From assembly GCA_003164275.1 (NCBI GenBank), contig PLSY01000023.1:16838-49280 (forward strand): a DNA stretch of 32,443 nt, in the 5' to 3' direction. A model generated the notes under the pieces. The model did not search any database. It was given only the letters and a program-made list of their open reading frames with translations, and was not told the DNA's origin. This DNA comes from Acidimicrobiaceae bacterium. GTDB taxonomy: Bacteria; Actinomycetota; Acidimicrobiia; Acidimicrobiales; RAAP-2. Made by a program: the position numbers and the translations under genes. Shown piece by piece: positions 15,300 to 23,498 of this stretch. How positions within the stretch are numbered: position 1 is the stretch's first letter; the number at the start of each line of letters is the position of its first letter.

Positions 15300-16655
15300 A
15301 TGCAAACCCGTACAGAGCTGACCAAAAGAGGCATGGCGAAAGGCCCTTTTCGACTCGCCGGAATCTCATTGGCTACGATCCTCGCCGCGACAGTCGTGGC
15401 CGGATGTGGGTCCTCTCAAAGCAGCTCCAGTGGAGCGACGAGCACTTCGGCACAAGCTTCCTCGTCCACCACGACCGGTGGCGGTGGGGGATCGGGAGCA
15501 GTCACGGATCTTTCGAGCTACACCAAGGGCGGGTCCGGTGCAGCGAATAACAGCCTGAGCCCGGTAACGCTCGGTTGGGTGAACCAGCAGGGCGGGCCTC
15601 TGGGGTTCCCGAATTCGACGGCAGGTGCCGAAGCAGCAGTCAAGTACGTGAACAGCTATCTCGGAGGCATCGGGGGTCACCCACTCCAGCTGAACACCTG
15701 TTTCGTCGTCGGGAGCGAGCAGGAAGGCAATACGTGCGGAGATCAGCTCGTGAACAACACGAGTGTCAAGGCTGTCCTCTACGGCACACTGATCGCAGGC
15801 GATCAGTCGTTCCAGGCCGTCGACAACGGAACCAAGCCGATCTTCATGGCCAACTCGATCAGCCCGAATGACGCCACCGGGAAGAACGTCTTTATCTTCA
15901 ACGGTAACCCGACATCCTTCTTTGGAGGGATGGCCGCGTACGCCCGCACCCTGAAGGTCAAGACTGTCTCGGCAATCTATCCTCAGGATAGTCAGAGCAT
16001 CGCTGGTATTGCCTCAATGAAGGCAGCTCTCAATAGCGTCGGTATACAGCTGAAGTCGGTTGGATTCGATCCGTCGACGACCAACCTGTTAGCTGCAGCC
16101 ACGGCCGCGGGCGTTCAGTCGGCGGATATGGTGGTCCCATTGGTTTCTATTCCACCGAACTGCGTCTCGGCTGCACAGGCACTCGACACTCTTAGCGTCA
16201 AAGCGCCCGTAGTGTCCCTGGGATCCTTCTGCTTCATCGCTCCAGTCGCCGCTGGTCTCGGTGGATCCGCACCGATTTGGACGCAGATTGCAAGCCAGAC
16301 AAACGTGCTGGCCACGGCCGAGCCCGACGTCAAAACGTACATGACAGCGTCGTCGACAGTAGGACTCACGCCGGTTGAGCAGTCAGACTCCAACAGCGCC
16401 CTTGCATGGAGCTTGGTCTTGACCGCCGTGCGATTCCTGAACGAAAAGGGGGGAGCGGCGGCCACCCCCTCCGCCCTGGCCTCAGCTGCGAAAGTCTTTA
16501 CGGGACCGATGTTGCTCGGAAGCCCTCAGCTCAAGTGCGGAGAGTTTCGGACAATGCCGGGTCTGTGTGGTTTCGAAATGCGGGCATTCAAGCACACAGG
16601 CGGACAGAGCTTCACGGCAGTGTCAGGTTGGCTGCAACCGATCATCCCGAAATGA
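15300..16655 (+). CDS. livK: Branched-chain amino acid-type ABC transporter substrate-binding lipoprotein
   Basis: A 451-residue Peripla_BP_6-type binding protein. The N-terminus is a lipoprotein signal: basic start, hydrophobic ISLATILAATVVAGC with the lipobox cysteine at residue 36, followed by a serine/threonine/glycine-rich linker to about residue 75. The mature domain starts at VTLGWVNQQGGPLGFPN and has the typical AAVKYVNSYLGGIGGHPLQL and CGDQLVNN segments. The ATG at 15300 is preceded by a GGGGGGAAC run. In this context it probably binds an aromatic acid or related compound rather than leucine, as many Liv-type systems in catabolic clusters do; the ligand is not readable. The following gene starts 103 bp downstream. 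Confidence 0.9.
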   Translation: MQTRTELTKRGMAKGPFRLAGISLATILAATVVAGCGSSQSSSSGATSTSAQASSSTTTGGGGGSGAVTDLSSYTKGGSGAANNSLSPVTLGWVNQQGGPLGFPNSTAGAEAAVKYVNSYLGGIGGHPLQLNTCFVVGSEQEGNTCGDQLVNNTSVKAVLYGTLIAGDQSFQAVDNGTKPIFMANSISPNDATGKNVFIFNGNPTSFFGGMAAYARTLKVKTVSAIYPQDSQSIAGIASMKAALNSVGIQLKSVGFDPSTTNLLAAATAAGVQSADMVVPLVSIPPNCVSAAQALDTLSVKAPVVSLGSFCFIAPVAAGLGGSAPIWTQIASQTNVLATAEPDVKTYMTASSTVGLTPVEQSDSNSALAWSLVLTAVRFLNEKGGAAATPSALASAAKVFTGPMLLGSPQLKCGEFRTMPGLCGFEMRAFKHTGGQSFTAVSGWLQPIIPK

Positions 16656-16758
16656 GGACTCTGCCAATCGGGCCGGAAGCAACAGTGAAGCGGCCCCCGT
16701 TGAACCAATCGCTGCCAATACCCAGTCGAATGAACGATCCAGAGAAGGCGAACCATCA

Positions 16759-18003
16759 ATGACTGTCTCTACTCGCGACATCATCCAACCACCTGAACCG
16801 AGCCTCACCGAGGAGCAACTGATCGAACGTGCCGGTGCACTTCGCGATCACCTTCGCTCAGAGCAGGACAATACGGACGAGCGAGGCACGTACTCGCCCG
16901 CCACTCACGAGCTCTTCCGTCAGGCCGGCTTCTATCGCACGCTCCTTCCGCGCCGGTACGGTGGTTACGAATTCGATGTCCCGACATTCGCCCGTGTCAT
17001 TATCGAAATTGCACGGGGGTGTCCCGGTACCGGCTGGTGTCTGTGCCTGGCCGCTGGCCACGGGCTCCAGATGGGGAGTCTGTTTTCGGAGGAGGCACAG
17101 TCAGCGGCGCTCTCGCCTGATGGCGAGTTCGCCGCACCCCTCCGAGGAGTGCCCATGGGGACGGCAACCCGTCAGCCGAACGGCGAGTGGCGTATTGACG
17201 GAACCTGGGACTATTGCTCCGGAGCGCCGTACTCGACTCATGCCATGGTCGGCGTTCGCATGGTCGGGGAGCAGGGTCCACTCGGAATTGGCATTGCCCT
17301 GGTCCCCCGGGATGGATGGACGCTTCTGGACGACTGGCGGGGGCGTACGTTCGGAATGATTGGCAGTGGGTCGAACAGCATACAAATCGAGGGTGCCCAG
17401 ATTCCGGACTCCTTCGTCGTGGCCGGAAACCTGTTGCAGTTCGATGGGGGACTCGAGACCCCTGGATATCAACTCCACGATAACCCGATGTATGCAGGCC
17501 ACCCTCTGGGCTACCTTCAGATCGAAATTAGTTCGGTATTGGTTGGAACTGCCTACGCGGCACTCGACGAGTACGAGCGAATCCTGCGATCGAAAAAGAC
17601 CATCGGTCCGAACCCGGTCGAGCGGTTCCGGGTCAGCTCCTACCAAAGGTACTGGGGGCTTGCTGCTGGCAAGATCCATGCCGCAGAGGACGTTCTCATC
17701 CAGGAGAGCATCAGGTACATGGAGGCTTGTCGGGAAACGGCTGCAAACGGAGGAAGAGTCGACCCGGAAAGCCTGATGAGGGTCAACGCCGCAACGCATC
17801 ACGCGGTAAACCTTGTCTGGGAAGCCGTGGAATTGCTGTTCAGAACAGGCGGCACCAGTGAAGGTGGGCGGAACGGGTCGAAGATGCAGCGGTACTATCG
17901 GGACTGTTCGACGGCTCGGACGAACATCGGACTCCAGCATGAGTCGTTCGCAGAGGTGTACGCCATGCAACACTTCGGTCTGCAAGTCGCCGCCCTAGCG
18001 TGA
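16759..18003 (+). CDS. Group D flavin-dependent monooxygenase, oxygenase component (acyl-CoA dehydrogenase fold)
   Basis: A 414-residue protein of the acyl-CoA dehydrogenase superfamily, in the HsaA/HpaH/GraD hydroxylase subgroup. Supporting segments are LTEEQLIERAGALRDHL, ELFRQAGFYRTLLPRRYGGY, EIARGCPGTGWCL, RIDGTWDYCSGAPYSTHAM and a C-terminal ELLFRTGGTSEGGRNGSKMQ followed by RYYRDCSTARTNIGLQHE, the pattern of reduced-flavin hydroxylases rather than true acyl-CoA dehydrogenases. It should use FMNH2 or FADH2 from a separate reductase to hydroxylate a phenolic ring. The only reductase in the window is at 3743-4279, in the other operon. The ATG at 16759 follows AAGG at 16744-16747; the frame is open to 16567 but without homologous sequence. 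Hydroquinone or hydroxyquinol would be a fitting product. Confidence 0.85.
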   Translation: MTVSTRDIIQPPEPSLTEEQLIERAGALRDHLRSEQDNTDERGTYSPATHELFRQAGFYRTLLPRRYGGYEFDVPTFARVIIEIARGCPGTGWCLCLAAGHGLQMGSLFSEEAQSAALSPDGEFAAPLRGVPMGTATRQPNGEWRIDGTWDYCSGAPYSTHAMVGVRMVGEQGPLGIGIALVPRDGWTLLDDWRGRTFGMIGSGSNSIQIEGAQIPDSFVVAGNLLQFDGGLETPGYQLHDNPMYAGHPLGYLQIEISSVLVGTAYAALDEYERILRSKKTIGPNPVERFRVSSYQRYWGLAAGKIHAAEDVLIQESIRYMEACRETAANGGRVDPESLMRVNAATHHAVNLVWEAVELLFRTGGTSEGGRNGSKMQRYYRDCSTARTNIGLQHESFAEVYAMQHFGLQVAALA

Positions 18004-18040
18004 GTTCCACCTGGGTCGGCTACAGCTCGGTGCGCGTCAA

Positions 18041-20059
18041 ATGCAACAGGTCCTGACGTTTGCCCTTTTGGGCCTGGGCTCCGGGGCCCTCATCGCCGGC
18101 ATCGCCTTGGGGGTTGTTCTCGGTTGGCGCGGCAGCGGAACGATCAACATTGCTGCCGGCGCGATGGTCATGGTGGCTGGCTACTTGTTCTGGGCGTTCA
18201 GAACAGGGTTCTTCGGGGTAACGCTCGGAACAGCCGCCGCGATGGTAACGACCATGATCGCAATGGGAATCGTCGCGATCGTCGTGGAGCTCGTCGCGGT
18301 GCGACCGTTGCGGGGCTCGTCGCCCCTCTCAAAGTTGGTGGCGTCGGTCGGGGTCCTCTTAGTGGCTCAAGCGCTGGTGGAGTGGGTATTCGGCACCTCT
18401 CCCCTGAACAGCCCGGCCGTCCTGCCGAGCAGAGTGATCCACCTTTCCGGGACCACTGTTCCGGTCGCCCAGCTGATACTGGCTTCGGTGGTGATCCTGC
18501 TGGCGCTGGCGCTGGCGGCTGCCTACCGCTTCAGTCGCTTCGGGCTGGCCACCCGCGCTGCCTCGGAGAACGAAGGGGTGGCTGTGTTGTACGGCTTGGA
18601 GCCAAACTCGATCTCCCTCATGAATGGCATCCTGGCGAATCTCGGCGCGGCTCTGGTCGGTGTCCTCGCTGCGTCGATCACCGGAATCAACGCGACCACA
18701 TTGCCGCTCCTCATCATTCCTGCCCTGGCTGCAGCCTTGTTCGCCCGTTTCAGCTCATTCCTGGTGGCGACGATCGCAGGTCTTCTGATCGGGGTTGCGG
18801 AGTCCCTCCTTCTGTACGCCTCGACCTTCTCGTGGTTCCCGACCGATCACGGCTTGGCTCTGCCCGGAGTCCAGCAATTGCTGGAGTTCATTCTCATTGT
18901 CGTCGCACTGTGGTGGAGGGGCTCTAGCCTGCCCATGCGGGGAGACTTCGTCGAGCGGTCGCTGCCGCCTGTTCCCATTCAAGACCGGTTGCTACAACGG
19001 GTAAGTCTGCCAATTGGAGCCTGCGTCCTTGCGTTGGTCCTTCTGCCTTCCGAGTTTCGCCAAGCCGTCACGACCGGTCTCATTATGGCGATCCTGTGCC
19101 TGTCGTTCGTCGTGATCATGGGCTACGTGGGGCAACTGTCCGTGGTCCAGCTTGCCTTGGCCGGCATCGCGGCATTCTCGCTGTCACACCTCGGCACCGA
19201 TTTGGGTATGGGTTTTCCCCTTGCGGCCATCTTGAGCGTCCTGGTGGCGACCGTTCTCGGCGTCCTGATCGGCGTGTCAGCACTCAGGATCAGGGGAGTG
19301 ACCCTGGTGGTCGTCACGTTGGCAGCCAGCTCTGCCATCGACCAGTTCGTGTTCGCCAATCCGAGCTGGGGAGGCGGCCAAGCCGGCGCTCCTGTCAGGG
19401 AACTGACCCTCTTCGGGTTGGACCTCGGGCCGAGGGCCGCATTCCGGGGACTCGGTGGCTCACTCCCGAGTCCCGTCTTCGGCTTCGTTGCGTTGGCGAT
19501 CACCGCCGTGCTGTACATAGTGGTGGCGAATCTGCGGAGGAACGATCTCGGGCGGCAGATGCTAGCGATACGGTCGAACGAACGAGCCGCCGCCGCCGCT
19601 GGGGTCGCCGTGAGATCCGTCAAACTGCAGGCCTTCATGATCTCCTCCGCCATCGCGGCAACGGCTGGCGTCCTCCTCGCCTACAACTACGGGACCGTGT
19701 CGTCCAGCACGTTCGAGACGTCACTGGTGTTGCCCCTTCTGGCCAGCGTCTATGTGCTCGGCGTCACCATGCCGCAAGCTGCGGTGCTCGCCGGGTTCGG
19801 AGCAACCGGAGCGGTAATTCCGCTGATAATGCAGAAGTGGATCTTTCCGGGCAACCGAGTTGCTATCTATATGGAGCTGATGATTGGGGTCGGCCTTCTC
19901 ATCCAGCTCAGACTGTTCCCAGAAGGCATTCTGGTCGCCGCCGCATCCAAGCGTGTCGCCAAACGCAAGTCCAAGCCTGACGTCACGGCCGGAACCGAAG
20001 GATCCACTTCGGGTACCGCGCCCTTGTCGGCGAGAGCACGACACGGTGTCCGGGCATGA
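18041..20059 (+). CDS. Fused LivH-LivM branched-chain amino acid-type ABC permease
   Basis: A 672-residue membrane protein joining two permeases that are usually separate. Residues 1 to about 300 are LivH-like (LLGLGSGALIAGIALGVVL, GSGTINIAAGAMVMVAGY, AVRPLRGSSPLSKLVASVGV, RFGLATRAASENEGVAVLYG). After a short linker (PMRGDFVERSLPPVPIQDR), residues 325-640 are LivM-like (VVIMGYVGQLSVVQLALAGI, ALRIRGVTLVVVTLAASSAI, RRNDLGRQMLAIRSNERAAA, GVAVRSVKLQAFMISSAIAA). Both transmembrane halves of the transporter are thus on one chain, with a short hydrophilic C-tail. The start at 18041 has no strong ribosome binding site. The stop overlaps the LivG ATG. Confidence 0.92.
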   Translation: MQQVLTFALLGLGSGALIAGIALGVVLGWRGSGTINIAAGAMVMVAGYLFWAFRTGFFGVTLGTAAAMVTTMIAMGIVAIVVELVAVRPLRGSSPLSKLVASVGVLLVAQALVEWVFGTSPLNSPAVLPSRVIHLSGTTVPVAQLILASVVILLALALAAAYRFSRFGLATRAASENEGVAVLYGLEPNSISLMNGILANLGAALVGVLAASITGINATTLPLLIIPALAAALFARFSSFLVATIAGLLIGVAESLLLYASTFSWFPTDHGLALPGVQQLLEFILIVVALWWRGSSLPMRGDFVERSLPPVPIQDRLLQRVSLPIGACVLALVLLPSEFRQAVTTGLIMAILCLSFVVIMGYVGQLSVVQLALAGIAAFSLSHLGTDLGMGFPLAAILSVLVATVLGVLIGVSALRIRGVTLVVVTLAASSAIDQFVFANPSWGGGQAGAPVRELTLFGLDLGPRAAFRGLGGSLPSPVFGFVALAITAVLYIVVANLRRNDLGRQMLAIRSNERAAAAAGVAVRSVKLQAFMISSAIAATAGVLLAYNYGTVSSSTFETSLVLPLLASVYVLGVTMPQAAVLAGFGATGAVIPLIMQKWIFPGNRVAIYMELMIGVGLLIQLRLFPEGILVAAASKRVAKRKSKPDVTAGTEGSTSGTAPLSARARHGVRA

Positions 20060-20835
20060 CCGATATCGTCCTGTCGACAAAAGGGATCAACGTGAGGTTC
20101 GGCGGCCTGGTGGCGGTCGAATCGGTGAGCATCGACATCCCCCAGGGAAAAATCGTCGGCCTTATCGGCCCGAACGGCGCGGGCAAGACGACCTTCGTCG
20201 ACGCCGTGTGCGGCTTTGTGCCAGCCGACGGCACGGTGGAGGTCGCCGGGCGCGACATAAGCTCCCTCAAACCTCACGGCCGCTGCCGAGTGGGACTCGG
20301 CCGAACATGGCAGGCCTCCGAATTGTTCAACGATCTGTCGGTGGCGGAGAATCTGGCGATCTCGGCCAGTCGGCTATCGGTGCGTTCCGTCCTACGCGAC
20401 CTGCTAGGTCGCCCGGCTCCCTTCGGTCCTGACGTACATCGGGTTCTCTCTCTTCTTGGGATCGAAAACCTCGCCAACTCGACACCGAGCGAACTATCGG
20501 AGGGTCAGCGCAAGCTGGTCGGGATCGCCCGGGCCTTCGCAGGACGCCCGGTAGTGGTATGTCTGGACGAACCCGCCGCCGGACTGGACACCCACGAAAG
20601 CGCGGCGCTGGCGCAGCAACTGCGGCACCTGGGTGCTGACGGGACGTCACTGCTCCTCATCGACCACGACATGAGCTTCGTCTTCGGGCTCTGTGACCAT
20701 GTGATTGTGATGGAGTACGGGAGGGTCATCGCGGAGGGGCGTCCTGATGAGGTCAGGAATGACCCACGGGTCATCGCGGCGTACTTGGGAACGACAGTGC
20801 AGGATCGAGCCAGCACCCAGGATGAGCTGTCGTGA
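20056..20835 (+). CDS. livG: Branched-chain amino acid-type ABC transporter ATPase LivG
   Basis: A 259-residue cytoplasmic ABC ATPase. Walker A GPNGAGKT is at residues 38-45, the Q-loop region includes GLGRTWQASELFNDLSVAEN (LivG-like), the signature is LSEGQRKLVGIARAF and Walker B is VVVCLDEPAAGLDTHES, with the switch histidine in LLLIDHDMSFVFGLCDHV. The signature has E in place of the second conserved residue (LSEGQ), a common LivG variant. The gene overlaps the permease stop and the LivF start by 4 bp each, so the transporter genes are translated as a coupled set. Confidence 0.93.
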   Translation: MTDIVLSTKGINVRFGGLVAVESVSIDIPQGKIVGLIGPNGAGKTTFVDAVCGFVPADGTVEVAGRDISSLKPHGRCRVGLGRTWQASELFNDLSVAENLAISASRLSVRSVLRDLLGRPAPFGPDVHRVLSLLGIENLANSTPSELSEGQRKLVGIARAFAGRPVVVCLDEPAAGLDTHESAALAQQLRHLGADGTSLLLIDHDMSFVFGLCDHVIVMEYGRVIAEGRPDEVRNDPRVIAAYLGTTVQDRASTQDELS

Positions 20836-21599
20836 CCACATCGGTACTCGAGGTCGATCATATTGCGACCGGATACAGCGGTACCCGAGTGGTTCGGGAT
20901 GCCCACCTGTCGGTCGGCAAAGGCGAAGTGGTGGTGCTCCTGGGGGCGAATGGCGCCGGGAAGACAACCACGCTTCGGGCCATCTCCGGCCTCCTCAGTC
21001 TGCAAAAGGGAGCGATTCGGCTCAACGGCCAGGACCTCGCCCAACAATCGGCGCCTGCCAGGGCCAGGTCGGGAATCGCGCATGTGCCCGAGGGTCGCGG
21101 GGTCATACACAGCCTGACAGTAGGGGAGCATTTCAACCTTCGGCACCGAGGGGGAACGCTTGAGCCAGAGATCGCCTACGAGTACTTCCCAGCGCTCCGG
21201 GACCTTCGAAACCGTCGGGCCGGACTGCTGTCTGGGGGGGAGCAGCAGATGCTCTCCCTCGGTCGGGCACTCGCAACACGGCCCACCCTGTTGTGCATAG
21301 ACGAATTGAGCCTTGGCCTGGCCCCCATTGTCGTCGAGAATCTCCTCCCGGTGATCCGGAACTTCTCTGACGATCAGGAAGGGGCTGTCCTTCTGGTCGA
21401 ACAGCACGTTCATCTGGCTCTGGAGATTGCCGACCGGGGATACCTTATGGCGAACGGCGTGAGCCGAGGCAGCTTCAGTGCAAGGGAGCTCCAGAGCGAT
21501 CAGGGCCTGATACAGGCGAGTTATCTGGGAGATCGAGTGGAGGACGCTGTGATTCAGCTCGAATCTCCCTTAGCCATCAATGGAAAGGAAACGCAATGA
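20832..21599 (+). CDS. livF: Branched-chain amino acid-type ABC transporter ATPase LivF
   Basis: A 255-residue second ATPase of the Liv-type importer. It has Walker A GANGAGKT (38-45), the LivF-like GIAHVPEGRGVIHSLTVGEH, the signature LLSGGEQQMLSLGRAL and the LivF-specific Walker B/D-loop LCIDELSLGLAPIVVENL, in which the usual proline is replaced by leucine. The switch histidine is in LLVEQHVHLALEIADRGYLM. It starts with GTG at 20832 and its stop overlaps the next gene by 4 bp (ATGA). Confidence 0.93.
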   Translation: MTTSVLEVDHIATGYSGTRVVRDAHLSVGKGEVVVLLGANGAGKTTTLRAISGLLSLQKGAIRLNGQDLAQQSAPARARSGIAHVPEGRGVIHSLTVGEHFNLRHRGGTLEPEIAYEYFPALRDLRNRRAGLLSGGEQQMLSLGRALATRPTLLCIDELSLGLAPIVVENLLPVIRNFSDDQEGAVLLVEQHVHLALEIADRGYLMANGVSRGSFSARELQSDQGLIQASYLGDRVEDAVIQLESPLAINGKETQ

Positions 21600-22234
21600 A
21601 GGTTGGAATAGTGGGAGCAGGAAAGATGGGGCAGGCCTTGGCCGCATTGTTCGCCAAGGCAGGTCACGAGGTGTGCCTGTCCAATTCGCGCGGCCCGGAC
21701 TCCCTCGACACGGTGATCTCGGACCTCGGCCCCCGGTGTCGAGCCGCGAACGTCGACGAGTGTGTGGAGTCCAGTGAGGTCGTGGTTCTGGCAACGCCAT
21801 GGGGGAAGACCGCAGACGCGGTCGGGTCAGTCGAGCTCTGGTCCGGAAAGATCGTCATCGATACGACGAACAACAGGAGCGCTCCTGGGCCCGCTGGGGT
21901 GATCGACATAGGTGACGCCGTGTCCAGTGAGCTTGTCGCCGCAATGGTGCCGGGCGCGCGCTTGGTCAAGGCCTTCAATGCCACTCCCATCCCGATGATG
22001 ATCGCAGCGCTGCAGTCCGGCGATGCCCGGAATGCCATCTACATTGCTGCCGATGATGCGCTGGCGAAGTCGACGGTAGCCACGCTGATCTCCAGCATCG
22101 GCGGCGAGGCCGTCGACGTTGGCGACCTGCACACGGGCGGCGCCTTGATCGGCACCAGTGGACCGCTGCCCGGAACTCTGGAGATGTTGACGCCCGAGGA
22201 TGCCCGGGAGCGCCTTCAAGCGGCCACCTCATAG
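21596..22234 (+). CDS. NADP-binding oxidoreductase of the F420-oxidoreductase fold
   Basis: A 212-residue protein with an N-terminal Rossmann domain (MKVGIVGAGKMGQALAALFA, glycine motif at 7-12) and SNSRGPDSL, where the arginine after strand 2 suggests NADPH over NADH. VVLATPWGKTADAV, IVIDTTNNRSAP and LVKAFNATPIPMM are typical of the F420-dependent NADP reductase-like family (PF03807). However, the glycine loop is GAGKMG rather than the GGTGxxG of genuine F420:NADPH reductases, so the electron partner is uncertain. AAAGGA precedes the ATG, which overlaps the LivF stop. Being fused to the transporter operon suggests a step in metabolism of the imported compound. Confidence 0.75.
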   Translation: MKVGIVGAGKMGQALAALFAKAGHEVCLSNSRGPDSLDTVISDLGPRCRAANVDECVESSEVVVLATPWGKTADAVGSVELWSGKIVIDTTNNRSAPGPAGVIDIGDAVSSELVAAMVPGARLVKAFNATPIPMMIAALQSGDARNAIYIAADDALAKSTVATLISSIGGEAVDVGDLHTGGALIGTSGPLPGTLEMLTPEDARERLQAATS

Positions 22235-22301
22235 CGGGTGCACACTCCCGAAGCGATTCTCATACAAGACCGTCTAGTTTCTAAGCCAAAGGAGAGCAAG
22301 A

Positions 22302-22718
22302 ATGACCGTTGTTCAAGTGTCCGAGTCCATCACGGTGCCTGCCGACGTGGACGAAGTGTGGGTTTTCGTGAGCGACTTCGCCGGTGTCGCGACCTGGCAG
22401 CCGCATATCAAGTCAGTCGAAATGCAGTCCAATGGGGACCGGAAGGTCAATTTCACGCGTGGTGATTCCGTACTCGATCGGGTCACCAAGAGGAACGACG
22501 TGGAGAGGACCTTCACGTACGGGCTCGTTCCCGGGCAGCCGACCCCGATGAAGAGCCTCGACGCTACGTTTGCAGTGAGGTCTGCTGACGGCGGTGCGGA
22601 GGTGGAGTACACGATCGAGGTCGATGTTCCTGAGGAAATGGTCGAAATGGCACGCGGTGGAATCGGTGCCGACATCGATGGCGTGCTCGCCGGGCTCGCC
22701 GCAAAATTCAATGGCTGA
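22302..22718 (+). CDS. SRPBCC-superfamily ligand-binding protein
   Basis: A 138-residue START/Bet v1-like (polyketide cyclase 2) protein, recognised by the pattern VSESITVPADVDEVWVFVSD, FAGVATWQPHIKSVEM, a charged strand region DRVTKRNDVERTFTYGLV and the long C-terminal helix EEMVEMARGGIGADIDGVLA. The fold encloses a hydrophobic cavity and can bind or transform small aromatic or lipid ligands; no catalytic residue can be assigned. The ATG has a good AAAGGAGAG ribosome binding site. Its stop overlaps the SDR gene's start. Confidence 0.8.
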   Translation: MTVVQVSESITVPADVDEVWVFVSDFAGVATWQPHIKSVEMQSNGDRKVNFTRGDSVLDRVTKRNDVERTFTYGLVPGQPTPMKSLDATFAVRSADGGAEVEYTIEVDVPEEMVEMARGGIGADIDGVLAGLAAKFNG

Positions 22719-23418
22719 TGGGGAGCCCATTCGCCGGGTCGCCGTGGTCACGGGTGGCATGGGCTTCATCGGCGGTGCCATCGTTCGAAAGCTATCCTCC
22801 CTTGATTATGAAGTCGTCGCCCTCGACCGAGGGGGAGATTTCATGGTCGACCTGGCCGACGAGGGGGATGTCCGCTCAGTAGCTCGACGTATCGTGGAGA
22901 CATTTGGACGATGCGACGTTCTCGTTCACGCAGCCGTTGCCTTCGATCGAGCAGCCCTTTCCGAGCTCGACGCTCAGCTCTGGCGCAATGTATTTGCTGT
23001 CAACGTGGAGTCGGCGCTGTGGCTCATGCAGGAGTTGACGCCGACGATGAAGGAAAACCAGTTCGGACGGGTCGTCTTCCTCGTGTCGGATACCTTCTGG
23101 AATCCGCCTGCGGTACCGGACATGCTACCGTACATCGCAAGCAAAGGGGCATTGATCGGCGTCGCTCGCTCGCTCGCTCGCTCGCTCGGAAGTTCCGGTA
23201 TCACTGTCAACTGTGTCGCTCCCGGCCTGACACCTCCTCCTGTGCCCAACGAAGGATTCGGGTCAGCGGTCATAGAGGAGGTTCGAGGTCGCCAGGCGTT
23301 GCCCCGTAGCTTGGTGCCGGATGATGTGGCCGAGGTGGTCGGGTTCTTGGCATCCCCCGCCGTTCAAGCATTGACCGGCCAGACGATCTGCCCCGATGGC
23401 GGCCTCGTCCTACTCTGA
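22711..23418 (+). CDS. Short-chain dehydrogenase/reductase
   Basis: A 235-residue classical SDR. It has the cofactor loop TGGMGFIGG (14-22), a short second strand ending in ALDRGGD (acidic, favouring NAD), HAAVA in place of NNAG, catalytic Ser126 (FLVSDTFW), Tyr141 and Lys145 (YIASKGA), Asn98, and the C-terminal GQTICPDGGLVLL. The ATG at 22711 overlaps the SRPBCC stop; the frame upstream only shadows that gene. A substrate alcohol or ketone derived from the imported aromatic is the natural guess. The segment RSLARSLG is encoded by a tetranucleotide repeat. Confidence 0.9.
   Translation: MADGEPIRRVAVVTGGMGFIGGAIVRKLSSLDYEVVALDRGGDFMVDLADEGDVRSVARRIVETFGRCDVLVHAAVAFDRAALSELDAQLWRNVFAVNVESALWLMQELTPTMKENQFGRVVFLVSDTFWNPPAVPDMLPYIASKGALIGVARSLARSLGSSGITVNCVAPGLTPPPVPNEGFGSAVIEEVRGRQALPRSLVPDDVAEVVGFLASPAVQALTGQTICPDGGLVLL
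23162..23188. repeat. Tetranucleotide microsatellite (TCGC)6.75 inside the SDR gene
   Basis: Twenty-seven bases of uninterrupted TCGC repeat lie just after the codons of the catalytic Tyr-Lys, encoding part of ARSLARSLG. Gain or loss of one unit would shift the frame. Confidence 0.9.
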
Positions 23419-23498
23419 GACCACGACGTCGATTGGTCCTGACTTCGTCATCGATTGACCCGCACGTAATGCAGAGCGGCCAGAACTTGGGGAACGTT

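Noticed and set aside
14416..15369. A 317-codon minus-strand open frame
   Set aside because: It is extremely rich in arginine, serine and proline, overlaps the start of the livK gene and its operator, and shows no domain pattern; it looks like a shadow of GC-rich DNA.
16759..18003. Annotation as an acyl-CoA dehydrogenase
   Set aside because: The fold is shared, but the C-terminal pattern and context match reduced-flavin hydroxylases (HsaA/HpaH/GraD group) rather than fatty-acid dehydrogenases.
13002..22718. A carbon monoxide dehydrogenase (cox) cluster, suggested by the CoxE-like VWA protein and the SRPBCC protein
   Set aside because: No coxM, coxS, coxL or MoxR-type ATPase is present, and the SRPBCC protein shows nothing specific to CoxG.
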